This document shows, piece after piece, positions 8,456 to 16,368 of a stretch of DNA of 64,000 nt. The notes under the pieces are model-generated. The model saw nothing but the letters and a program-made list of their open reading frames with translations, ran no database searches and was not told the DNA's origin. This DNA is from Sva-07 sp963774765 (GTDB lineage Bacteria; Actinomycetota; Acidimicrobiia; Acidimicrobiales; Ilumatobacteraceae), in assembly GCA_963774765.1 (NCBI GenBank), contig CAVZGP010000011.1:744001-808000 (forward strand). The letters run 5' to 3'. The translations under genes were made by a program, and so were the position numbers. The number at the start of each line of letters is the position of its first letter. Position 1 is the stretch's first letter.

Positions 8456-9535
8456 ATGGATTCCGTGCTCGATGATGCCGACGTTCGTGCGGTGCTCGAC
8501 ACGACCGCCGTCCTCGCCGCCGATCCGACGCCCGGGATCGGCACCGTGCTCGAGCTGCTGCGCTCGCGGATCCCCTGTACGAGTGCGTCGTTCAACGACA
8601 TGACCCTGGCCGCGGGCGACTTCCGGTACGTGATCGTTCCGCCCGATCACGCGGATCTGGCCGCTCGACTCAAGCCTGTCTACGACCGACTCGCCGCGTC
8701 CCAGCACCCCATGATCGGCACAGCGTTGTTGCAGTTGACCAGCGGGGCCCTCCGGTTCTGCGATGTTCCCGCCGGCGACACGTTCACCGAGACCGAGCTC
8801 TACAACGAGTTCTTCGTGCCGTTCGGGCTCCGCTACCAGATGGTGATCCAACTCCCCGCACCGCCCGACGTCATCGTGGGGTACGCACTCAACCGTCGCC
8901 CCGACGAAGGCGAGTTCAGTGATCGTGACGTGGCGGTTCTCAACGCGCTCGCCCCCCATCTGGCGATGCATCACCGCCAGATGGTCGACCGCGAGCGATC
9001 ACGGGCGATGGCGGCCGGCGTCGACCGTCACGGCGGCTGGACGGTGATGACCGTGCGAGCCGATGGCACCGTCGAAGCATCGACATCGAGTTCCACAACC
9101 GCCTTCTTCGCTCCGGACGGTCGAGTAGCGGACAGCGTTGTTGCGCTGTTGCCGACCGTTGACGATCTGGCAGGCGGGTCGACCGCCCACGACGTCATCG
9201 TCGACGACGAGCGATGGCGATGTGTGATCCACCCCGTCCCGGTCGGGCCGACCGTCCTGCTGGCCCGTCCCCTCGGAGACGAACCAAGCGAAGCGATCCC
9301 GCTGATCGATCTGGGCCTGACGCCGCGTCAGACCGACGTGGCGATCGCGCTGGCACGATCGGGTGGCACCAACTCGCAGCTGGCGCGTTCGCTGGGTATC
9401 TCCGACGGCACGGTGAAGAAGCACCTCGAGGCGGTGTTCCGCACACTCGGTGTCGACAGCCGCGCTGCCGCCATCGTAGCGATGGGCTCGCTGCAATCTG
9501 TCTCGGTCACGACGAGTGTCGACCGCTTACGGTAG
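8456..9535 (+). CDS. LuxR-family transcriptional regulator
   Basis: 359 residues. The C-terminal helix-turn-helix (about residues 285-340) reads LTPRQTDVAIALARSGGTNS then LARSLGISDGTVKKHLEAVF, the classic LuxR/GerE DNA-binding pattern with the recognition helix in SDGTVKKHL. The N-terminal 280 residues look like a sensory module (GAF-like, with the segment TFTETELYNEFFVPFGLRYQ) and contain no receiver-domain Asp or AHL-binding motif. The ATG at 8456 is 5 nt from a TACGGT box, with no Shine-Dalgarno, so the mRNA is probably leaderless. It starts divergently from the lipoprotein gene and is followed by an acyl-CoA ligase gene 4 nt downstream, which has its own -10-like box. Ligand unknown. Confidence 0.86.
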   Translation: MDSVLDDADVRAVLDTTAVLAADPTPGIGTVLELLRSRIPCTSASFNDMTLAAGDFRYVIVPPDHADLAARLKPVYDRLAASQHPMIGTALLQLTSGALRFCDVPAGDTFTETELYNEFFVPFGLRYQMVIQLPAPPDVIVGYALNRRPDEGEFSDRDVAVLNALAPHLAMHHRQMVDRERSRAMAAGVDRHGGWTVMTVRADGTVEASTSSSTTAFFAPDGRVADSVVALLPTVDDLAGGSTAHDVIVDDERWRCVIHPVPVGPTVLLARPLGDEPSEAIPLIDLGLTPRQTDVAIALARSGGTNSQLARSLGISDGTVKKHLEAVFRTLGVDSRAAAIVAMGSLQSVSVTTSVDRLR

Positions 9536-9539
9536 GGCG

Positions 9540-11105
9540 ATGGGGAACATCATCTGCCTGGCTGACATCATTCGCGTGCATGGGGTCGACCGCGCCGAGC
9601 ATCCGGCGTTGATCCAGGACGAACGAACGCTGAGTTGGGCCGAGCTCGCAGCTCGATCGGCGCAGGTCGCGCAGGGTCTTGCTGCCGACGGTGTCGGGTC
9701 GCAGGACCGGGTGGCCTTCATCGACAAGAACGGCATCGAGCACTTCGAGGTGTTCTTCGGCGCCGCCCTGCTGAACGCCGTGTGTGTCGACGTCAACTGG
9801 CGCCTCGCCCCGCCCGAGGTCGAGTACATCGTGAACGACGCCGACACGAAGGTGTTGGTGATCGGCCCGGATTTCGTGCCGATGATCGACGTGATCCGCG
9901 AGAACCTGACCACGGTCACCCGGATCCTCGTGATCGGCGGCCACGATGGCTACGAGAGCTACGAGGACTGGGTCGACGCATTCCCGGCCGACGATCCGGG
10001 TGTGTCGTCGGCCAACGACGACGTTGCGTTCCAGCTCTACTCGTCGGGCACGACCGGCCGCCCGAAGGGGGTGATGCTCACGAACGACAACTTCTTCAGC
10101 CTGCTTCCCCTCGCGAAGGACATGTGGGAACTCGACCCCGCTGCGGTGAACCTCATCGCGATGCCGCTGTTCCACATCGGTGGTGGGGGATGGGCGGTCG
10201 CCGGCATGTTCGAGGGCTGCACGTCGGTGATCTTCCGTGAACTCGACCCGGCGGCGCTGATCCGCACGATCGAGGAGCAGCACATCACGCATGCGTTCAT
10301 CGTTCCTGCTGTCTTGGCATTCATGTTGATGGTGCCCGGCGTGGCCGACGCCGACTATTCGAGCCTGAAGATCGTCGTGTACGGAGCTTCGCCGATCAGC
10401 GAGGACGTGCTCGCGAAGTGCGTCGAGATGTTCCAGCCGTGCAAGTTCTGGCAGGCCTACGGGCTCACCGAGACCACCGGCGCCGTTGTCAACCTCGCCC
10501 CGGAGGACCACGACACGACCGGACCGAACCGGCATCGTCTGCGGTCATGTGGTCTGCCGGGGCCCGGTGTGGAGATCCGCATCGCCGGCGACGACGACCA
10601 GGACTGCGAGGTCGGTGAGGTCGGCGAGATCTGGATCCGATCTGGCCAGGTGATGAAGGGGTATTGGAAGCAGCCCGAGGAGACCCAGAAGTCGATCACG
10701 TCCGACGGCTGGTTCAAGTCAGGCGACGCAGGCTACCTCGACGCCGATGGCTACCTGTACATCCACGACCGGGTGAAGGACATGATCGTGTCCGGCGGTG
10801 AGAACGTGTACCCCGCCGAAGTCGAGAACGTGCTGATGGGCCACCCTGGCATCGCTGACGTCGCGGTGATCGGCGTGCCGCACGAGAAGTGGGGTGAGAC
10901 CGCCAAGGCGATCGTGGTTCGGGCGCCCGACTCCGAAGTGACCGAGGTCGACATCATCGCCTACGCCAAAGAGCGTCTGGCGACGTTCAAGTGTCCGACG
11001 TCGGTCGACTGGACCGACATGCTGCCGCGCAATCCGAGCGGCAAGGTGCTGAAGAAGGACCTGCGCGAGCCGTACTGGGAAGGCCGCGACCGGCGCGTCG
11101 GCTGA
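9540..11105 (+). CDS. Long-chain-fatty-acid/acyl-CoA ligase (AMP-binding)
   Basis: 521 residues. The ATG at 9540 sits 6 nt after TACGGT (9528-9533), which overlaps the end of the upstream regulator gene. Adenylation motifs are YSSGTTGRPKGVMLT (P-loop), YGLTETTG (A5) and GWFKSGDAGYLDADGY (A7), followed by the hinge DRVKDMIVSGGENVYPAEVE and the catalytic Lys near NPSGKVLKK. It forms acyl-AMP and then acyl-CoA in the cytoplasm. Closest in style to FadD-type medium/long-chain ligases of the AFD class; exact substrate unknown. It converges on the exporter gene downstream. Confidence 0.9.
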   Translation: MGNIICLADIIRVHGVDRAEHPALIQDERTLSWAELAARSAQVAQGLAADGVGSQDRVAFIDKNGIEHFEVFFGAALLNAVCVDVNWRLAPPEVEYIVNDADTKVLVIGPDFVPMIDVIRENLTTVTRILVIGGHDGYESYEDWVDAFPADDPGVSSANDDVAFQLYSSGTTGRPKGVMLTNDNFFSLLPLAKDMWELDPAAVNLIAMPLFHIGGGGWAVAGMFEGCTSVIFRELDPAALIRTIEEQHITHAFIVPAVLAFMLMVPGVADADYSSLKIVVYGASPISEDVLAKCVEMFQPCKFWQAYGLTETTGAVVNLAPEDHDTTGPNRHRLRSCGLPGPGVEIRIAGDDDQDCEVGEVGEIWIRSGQVMKGYWKQPEETQKSITSDGWFKSGDAGYLDADGYLYIHDRVKDMIVSGGENVYPAEVENVLMGHPGIADVAVIGVPHEKWGETAKAIVVRAPDSEVTEVDIIAYAKERLATFKCPTSVDWTDMLPRNPSGKVLKKDLREPYWEGRDRRVG

Positions 11106-11120
11106 GCCCGTCCCACCTCC

Positions 11121-11171
11121 CGATCTGGGCCCCTCCTGTCCCGGATTCCGGGACGCAGCGGGCACAGATCG
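11121..11171. terminator. Imperfect inverted repeat between convergent genes
   Basis: CGATCTG (11121-11127) pairs with CAGATCG (11165-11171), and an inner pair GTCCCGGA/TCCGGGAC (11138-11145, 11147-11154) is perfect around one base. It lies between the ends of the acyl-CoA ligase and exporter genes, so a bidirectional terminator is plausible; no T-tract is seen. Confidence 0.4.
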
Positions 11172-11198
11172 TGCACGAGCGGGCGAGCGTCCGTCGGC

Positions 11199-12032
11199 TC
11201 AGAGCAGTGCGAGGATCGAACTCGTCGCCGTGTAGATCGCCACCACCACCAGCAGGATCACGAACCACCTCTGCAGGAAGCTCGGGTCGCGTGTGCTCGC
11301 CAGTCGGCTGCCGACGAACACCCCGATCAGGCTGGCGATGGTGAACGGGACCACCGTGATCCACTCGATCGATCCCGATGGGAGTCGCGTGGCGAGGGCA
11401 ACGGTCGAGTTGACGGCGATCACGATCAGCGACGTGCCGACGGCATCCGGCATCGAGAAGCCGAGTGCCAGCACGAGCGCCGGCACGATGACGAAGCCTC
11501 CGCCAACTCCGAAGAAACCCGTGAGGAGCCCGATGAACGATCCCGCGATCACGACCTTCACTGCGGTGGTCAGATCGAACTGGATCGCCGGCCCGGCGGC
11601 CGAGTCGGAGTCGAGTTGCTCCGGCGAGGCGGCCGCCGCTCCCGCCGATCGAACGCCAGGACTTACGGCCTGCTTCTGCAAGCGCCGCCACATCGCGTAC
11701 GCCGCCACCAGCATCAACGTCGAGAAGGCGAGCAGCAGGACGTCGGCGTCGACCGCCTCGTTCCACGCCGAACCCACCAGCGATCCTCCGATTCCGGCAA
11801 GCCCGAACACCGTGCCCGCCACCAGGCGGACGTGTCCGGCACGCCAGTGGGGGATGATGCCGATGAGCGCCGTGATCGTGACGAGCACGAGCGAGGTCGT
11901 CGTGGCCGCCTTCGGATCCTGGCCGGCGGCGTAGACCAGTGCTGGAACGGCCAGAATCGATCCGCCGCCACCCAGTGCGCCGAGCGACAACCCGATCAGG
12001 AAGCCCAACGGCGAAGCGAACAACGAACGCAT
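11199..12032 (-). CDS. TauE/SafE-type sulfite/organosulfonate exporter (DUF81)
   Basis: 277 residues, polytopic membrane protein with about eight hydrophobic segments in two homologous halves. Each half starts with a family signature: GFLIGLSLGALGGGGSILAVPAL near the N-terminus, and GSFIGLLTGFFGVGGGFVIVPAL about 145 residues later. The linker between halves is polar (SAGAAAASPEQLDSDSAAG). Members move sulfite, sulfoacetate or related anions across the membrane. The start is the ATG at 12032; TATATT on the minus strand lies 6 nt upstream (leaderless), and a CsoR/CstR-style dyad overlaps that box. This links it to persulfide/sulfite or metal stress control by inference. Confidence 0.87.
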   Translation of the reverse strand: MRSLFASPLGFLIGLSLGALGGGGSILAVPALVYAAGQDPKAATTTSLVLVTITALIGIIPHWRAGHVRLVAGTVFGLAGIGGSLVGSAWNEAVDADVLLLAFSTLMLVAAYAMWRRLQKQAVSPGVRSAGAAAASPEQLDSDSAAGPAIQFDLTTAVKVVIAGSFIGLLTGFFGVGGGFVIVPALVLALGFSMPDAVGTSLIVIAVNSTVALATRLPSGSIEWITVVPFTIASLIGVFVGSRLASTRDPSFLQRWFVILLVVVAIYTATSSILALL

Positions 12033-12038
12033 TGAGGC

Positions 12039-12056
12039 AATATACCCCCAGGGGTA
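12039..12056 (-). promoter_or_regulatory. -10 box and CsoR/CstR-like dyad operator
   Basis: TACCCC-CA-GGGGTA (12043-12056) is a perfect 14-bp dyad, 11 nt before the exporter ATG, and overlaps the minus-strand -10 box TATATT (12039-12044). G/C-tract dyads with flanking TA are typical of operators bound by the CsoR/RcnR/CstR family, and CstR controls TauE-type exporters in Staphylococcus. No such regulator is encoded in this window. Confidence 0.55.
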
Positions 12057-12065
12057 CTAGTCTCG

Positions 12066-12120
12066 CCCGAAAAATGCCTGGATCTGCGCGCTCAGCGCGA
12101 CAAACCGGGCACATTTCGGG
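12066..12120. repeat. Bipartite palindrome, family D copy 1
   Basis: CCCGAAAAATGCCTGG at the left and a partly matching CCGGGCACATTTCGGG at the right enclose an inner hairpin CGCGCT-C-AGCGCG. A second copy is at 28327-28379. It sits between divergent genes here, so it cannot serve as a terminator for either. Confidence 0.8.
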
Positions 12121-12171
12121 CTCGGTCGGGGCCGATCGTTCGTTCGTGAACCGGCGATAGCGTGGTTCGTC

Positions 12172-14115
12172 GTGTCCCTCCACGACCAGACCCTTCTCGA
12201 CGGCCCGACCGGCGTCGACGGCGACGCCCTCGCCGACCCGGCGAACGTGCGCCATCGCGCCGACATCCGCAACCTCGCGATCGTCGCGCACGTCGACCAC
12301 GGCAAGACCACGCTCGTCGACGCCATGCTGCACCAGTCCGGCGCTTTCCGTTCGAATGAGGAAGTCGCGGAACGCGTCATGGACTCAGGCGACCTCGAGC
12401 GTGAGAAGGGCATCACGATCCTCGCCAAGAACACGTCGCTCGTGTGGCACGATCCCCGCAACGGTGACGACATCACCCTGAACATCGTCGACACCCCCGG
12501 CCACGCCGACTTCGGCGGTGAGGTCGAGCGCGCGCTCACGATGGTCGACGGCATCGTCCTCCTGGTCGACGCTGCCGAGGGCCCGCTCCCGCAGACGCGC
12601 TTCGTACTGCGCAAGGCGCTCGCCCGTGACCTGCCGGTGATCCTCGTGATCAACAAGGTCGATCGCGCCGACGCCCGCACCGCCGAGGTCATCGACGAGG
12701 TCTACGAGTTGTTCTTCGACCTCGATGCCAAAGAGCATCAGGTCGAATTTCCGATCGTCTACTGCTCGGGCCGCGATGGCTGGGCGACGCTCGACCACGA
12801 TGAGGCGATGCGGATCATCGCCGAGGGACAGGGCGACACGAAGCTGGCCGCACTCGTCGAGGTGCTCCTCGACCGCATCCCGTCGCCGACGTACCACGAA
12901 GGTGCGCCGCTGCAGGCATGGGTCACGAACCTCGACGCATCGCCGTACCTCGGACGTCTCGCACTGCTACGCGTGATGGAAGGTGAGATCACGAAGGGCC
13001 AGTCGGTCGCGTGGTGTAAGCGCGACGGCACCATCGCCCGCGCCAAGATCGCCGAGCTGTTCCTCACCGAGCACCTCACCCGCGTCGCGGTCGACGGCGC
13101 CCGTCAGGGTGACCTCGTCGCCGTTGCAGGCATCGAGGAGATCTACATCGGCGAGACGCTCGCCGACCCGGAGAACCCGGTTGCGTTGCCCGTCATCACC
13201 GTCGACGAGCCGGCGCTGTCGATGACCATCGGCATCAACACCTCGCCGCTCGCCGGACGCGAGGGCAAGAAGCTCACCGCTCGTCTCGTCAAGAATCGTC
13301 TCGATGCGGAACTGGTCGGCAACGTGAGCATCCGCGTCCTGCCGACCGAGCGTCCCGACGCATGGGAAGTCCAGGCCCGTGGTGAGCTGCAGCTGGCGAT
13401 CCTCGTCGAGCAGATGCGCCGCGAAGGCTTCGAGCTCACCGTCGGCAAGCCCGTCGTGCTCACCCACGAGGTCGACGGCAAGGTCCACGAGCCCGTCGAG
13501 CGCGTCACGATCGACGTCCCGAACGAACACATGGGTGCCGTCACGCAGCTGCTCGCCACCCGTAAGGGTCGCATGCAGAACATGGGCGGCACCGGCTGGG
13601 TCCGCCTCGACTACCTCGTCCCCGCACGCGGCCTCATCGGCTTCCGCACGGAGTTCCTCACCGAGACGCGCGGCACCGGCGTGATCAGCCACACGTTCGA
13701 GGGGTACGAGCCGTGGGCCGGCGAGATCCGCTCGCGCCAGTCCGGAGTGCTCGTCGCTGATCGCATCGGCCCGGCCACCACCTATGCCATGATGAACCTG
13801 CAGGATCGAGCCGCCATGATGGTCGGCCCCGGCACCGAGGTCTACTGCGGCATGATCGTCGGCGAGAATTCACGCGCCGGTGACATGGACGTCAACATCT
13901 GTCGCGAGAAGAAGATGACCAATGTGCGTGCGGCCTCGGCCGACGAGACCGTCAAGCTCACACCGCACATGGTGCTGTCGCTCGAGGGCGCCCTCGAGTT
14001 CATCGCCGACGACGAGTGCGTCGAGGTCACCCCGCAGAACATCCGCCTGCGCAAGGCTGACCTCGACCCCACCAATCGCGCACGCGAAGCCAAGCGCCGC
14101 AGCCAGAACGCCTGA
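12172..14115 (+). CDS. typA: Ribosome-associated GTPase TypA/BipA
   Basis: 647 residues, translational GTPase that binds the 70S ribosome under stress and helps late 50S assembly. GTG start at 12172, 8 nt after TAGCGT (12158-12163). G motifs: AHVDHGKTTLVDAML (G1, about residues 40-54), EREKGITI (G2), DTPGHADFGGEVER (G3) and INKVDRADA (G4). The EF-G-like domains II, III and V follow, then the TypA-specific C-terminal region (LTPHMVLSLEGALEFIADDE). Length is slightly over the usual 610-620 because of an N-terminal extension of about 30 residues. Its TGA abuts the first base of a 33-nt palindrome. Confidence 0.95.
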   Translation: MSLHDQTLLDGPTGVDGDALADPANVRHRADIRNLAIVAHVDHGKTTLVDAMLHQSGAFRSNEEVAERVMDSGDLEREKGITILAKNTSLVWHDPRNGDDITLNIVDTPGHADFGGEVERALTMVDGIVLLVDAAEGPLPQTRFVLRKALARDLPVILVINKVDRADARTAEVIDEVYELFFDLDAKEHQVEFPIVYCSGRDGWATLDHDEAMRIIAEGQGDTKLAALVEVLLDRIPSPTYHEGAPLQAWVTNLDASPYLGRLALLRVMEGEITKGQSVAWCKRDGTIARAKIAELFLTEHLTRVAVDGARQGDLVAVAGIEEIYIGETLADPENPVALPVITVDEPALSMTIGINTSPLAGREGKKLTARLVKNRLDAELVGNVSIRVLPTERPDAWEVQARGELQLAILVEQMRREGFELTVGKPVVLTHEVDGKVHEPVERVTIDVPNEHMGAVTQLLATRKGRMQNMGGTGWVRLDYLVPARGLIGFRTEFLTETRGTGVISHTFEGYEPWAGEIRSRQSGVLVADRIGPATTYAMMNLQDRAAMMVGPGTEVYCGMIVGENSRAGDMDVNICREKKMTNVRAASADETVKLTPHMVLSLEGALEFIADDECVEVTPQNIRLRKADLDPTNRAREAKRRSQNA

Positions 14116-14148
14116 CGTAACGTTTGGTGTCTGACACCAAACGTTACG
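14116..14148. repeat. 33-nt stop-codon palindrome, family A copy 1
   Basis: Perfect 16-nt arms CGTAACGTTTGGTGTC and GACACCAAACGTTACG around one T. The typA stop TGA ends at 14115, one base before it, and the convergent GH29 gene's TAA (14146-14144) is inside it. The core differs from the other copies (GGTGTC instead of GGGGTC), and both arms change together. Confidence 0.9.
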
Positions 14149-16291
14149 GGCCGGTGGCGTGGGCGGCGTCGGGTTCGTGGAGGTCGATCGCTTCGTTGTC
14201 GTGGGCGTGCAGGCCGGTCACGTCCCAGGCGAGCACACCGATGCGGCAGCGCTCCCACCGGTTGCCGCTGACCTGACAGTCGGCCGCCCCCCATTCGACG
14301 ATGCATCCGCTGTCGCCGTCGCAGACCGCGTTGCCGTCGATGACCGCTTGGGTGCCGCCATCGATGTCGATGCCGCGCATGGTGTGGTCGACGAAGTTGC
14401 CGTAGACATGCGCGCCCTCGGTCTGGTCGAGGTGGATACCCCACCAACGACCGACGATGTTGTTGCCGCGCACGATCGTTCCCGTCGTGTCGCTCGCCCG
14501 GACGCCGCACAGGTGGTCGCGGAACTCGCACGAGTCGACCTCGTGTCCGGTCCCGCCGATCAGATCCACGCCGACGTCCCATCGCATTCCGCGGAAATGG
14601 CAGCGTGACACCGTGAGACGGTCGGCGCCCTCGGCGACGATGCCGACAGCGGTCGTGGCTCGGATCACCGCATCGTCGGCGCGAACGATCACGTGGCCCT
14701 CGACCCGACAGCCGAGCAACGTGGCGTACGGTCCGCGGGCCTCGACGAGCGGGCACGGGAACCAAGCCACTCGGGCCGCTCCACCCGCCACTCGGAGGTG
14801 CTCGAGGCGTGCGTTGCGTTCGAGTACCACGGCCGTGGCGCCTCCACCGTCGATCGTCGTGCGCCCCGCGCCGAGGCCCCGCACGATGACTCCGGCGGGC
14901 ACCGTCAGTGGGCCGAGGTAGGTGCCGTCACCGAGCTGCACGATGTCACCCGGGCGTGCATCGCTCACGAGTGGGGCGAGATCGATGGGTTGACGAGGCT
15001 GCGGCTCGAAGAGTTCGATCGGTCGTTCCACCGCCGTCAACATCAAGCGGTACACCGAGATGTCATCGACTCGTCCAGCATGCGCCCGCCGTTCGAGTGA
15101 GGACCGGCCGTCAGTGACGCGCAGGCCGTCCTCGTGCTGGTGGAAACCGACCGGCGACCCGTCGCGTTCGACGGCCGTCACCCGGTAGAGGTCCGGGGTG
15201 ATGGCCGCGAAGCGGCCGCGGCCCGAGAGGTCGACCACGTGGAGCCGGTCGTCGACACACAGGTATCGGACGTCGTCGTCGCCCCACACGTCCCACGGCA
15301 TCGCATCGTCGACCAGTTTCCGGTGTGCTCGGATCCATCGCCCGGCGGTCTCGAGTGGAACGCGTTGCAACTCGGGAATCGTTCCGTCCGCCGCCGGACC
15401 CACATTCAACAACAGGTGTCCACCCTTGGCGACGACCTCGGTCAGCAGTGCGACGATGTCGAAGCCCGTCAGGTGGTGTTCGGCCCGTTCGGCGCGGTTG
15501 TGGCAGAAGCTTGCGCCGACGCCACGGCACAGCTCCCACGGTCCGTCGATGATCCCGTCGGGCGCCTCGTACTCGAACGTCCGCACCAACTCCGGGCTCT
15601 CGGCAGGCACGTCATCGTCGCTGGCCCACCAACGGTCGTTGATCACGACGGCGGGATCGATCGCGCGTGCTCGAGCGAGAAGCTCCTGCGTGCGCCAGAT
15701 GTCAGGGCCGCGTCCCCAGTGCCCATCGCCCCACAGGACGCTCGACCCGTACCGTTCGACGAGGTCGATGACGTGCGGGTGCAACACCTCGTCGACGTAG
15801 GCGGGGTCGGGGAACCGGGGATCGCCCCAGTCGAGGAGTGAGTAATAGGTGCCGAAGACGATGTCGTTGCGTTCGCACGCCGCCGCGTACTCGCCGAGCA
15901 CGTTGCGTCGTGGGCCGCCATGCAGCATCGTGCGTTGGGTGTTCGGGGCGTCCCACCACGACCAGCCATCGTGGTGCTTGGCGACGAACACGCTGTAGCC
16001 CGCTCCCGCGTCGGCCACGAGTTGGGCCCAGTCCTCGGCGTCGAACCGATCGAAGGTCAGGAGTGGGAGGAAGTCGTCGAAGCGCTCGATGTGGCCCCAC
16101 CGGTCTCGATGGTGGGCGAGCACTTCGACCAACGGCCGGGGATGGAGCAACACGTCGGCGACGTCCTCGCCAAGATGGCTGCGATACCAGTCGGAGTACT
16201 CGCCGATCGGTGACCACGCAGGCACCGTCGCCAGGTTCGAGTGAACGAAGATGCCGAAGCGCCGCTGGTTCCACCATGTCGGCATGCTCAT
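14144..16291 (-). CDS. GH29-type alpha-L-fucosidase fused to a right-handed beta-helix domain
   Basis: 715 residues from MSMPTWWNQRRF; an ATG two codons later or one 12 codons earlier is also possible. Residues about 1-390 match the GH29 catalytic fold: RRFGIFVHSNLATVPAW, FVAKHHDGWSWW (about 102-113) and SSVLWGDGHWG, whose Asp (about residue 189) aligns with the family nucleophile. Residues about 450-715 form repeated short beta strands with the parallel-beta-helix pattern (GNNIVGRWWGIHLDQTEGAH, then GNAVCDGDSGCIVEWGAADC), as in NosD/pectate-lyase folds. No signal peptide is visible, so the protein appears cytoplasmic, or secretion is non-classical. The fusion is unusual. The stop TAA lies in the family A palindrome. 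Confidence 0.85.
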   Translation of the reverse strand: MSMPTWWNQRRFGIFVHSNLATVPAWSPIGEYSDWYRSHLGEDVADVLLHPRPLVEVLAHHRDRWGHIERFDDFLPLLTFDRFDAEDWAQLVADAGAGYSVFVAKHHDGWSWWDAPNTQRTMLHGGPRRNVLGEYAAACERNDIVFGTYYSLLDWGDPRFPDPAYVDEVLHPHVIDLVERYGSSVLWGDGHWGRGPDIWRTQELLARARAIDPAVVINDRWWASDDDVPAESPELVRTFEYEAPDGIIDGPWELCRGVGASFCHNRAERAEHHLTGFDIVALLTEVVAKGGHLLLNVGPAADGTIPELQRVPLETAGRWIRAHRKLVDDAMPWDVWGDDDVRYLCVDDRLHVVDLSGRGRFAAITPDLYRVTAVERDGSPVGFHQHEDGLRVTDGRSSLERRAHAGRVDDISVYRLMLTAVERPIELFEPQPRQPIDLAPLVSDARPGDIVQLGDGTYLGPLTVPAGVIVRGLGAGRTTIDGGGATAVVLERNARLEHLRVAGGAARVAWFPCPLVEARGPYATLLGCRVEGHVIVRADDAVIRATTAVGIVAEGADRLTVSRCHFRGMRWDVGVDLIGGTGHEVDSCEFRDHLCGVRASDTTGTIVRGNNIVGRWWGIHLDQTEGAHVYGNFVDHTMRGIDIDGGTQAVIDGNAVCDGDSGCIVEWGAADCQVSGNRWERCRIGVLAWDVTGLHAHDNEAIDLHEPDAAHATGP

Positions 16292-16368
16292 CGGAGTGCC
16301 ATTGTCGCGCGTCGGCCGTGTGCGCACGAACTGCGTGAGGACGATGGTCCGCGCAGTAGCTTTCCGCC

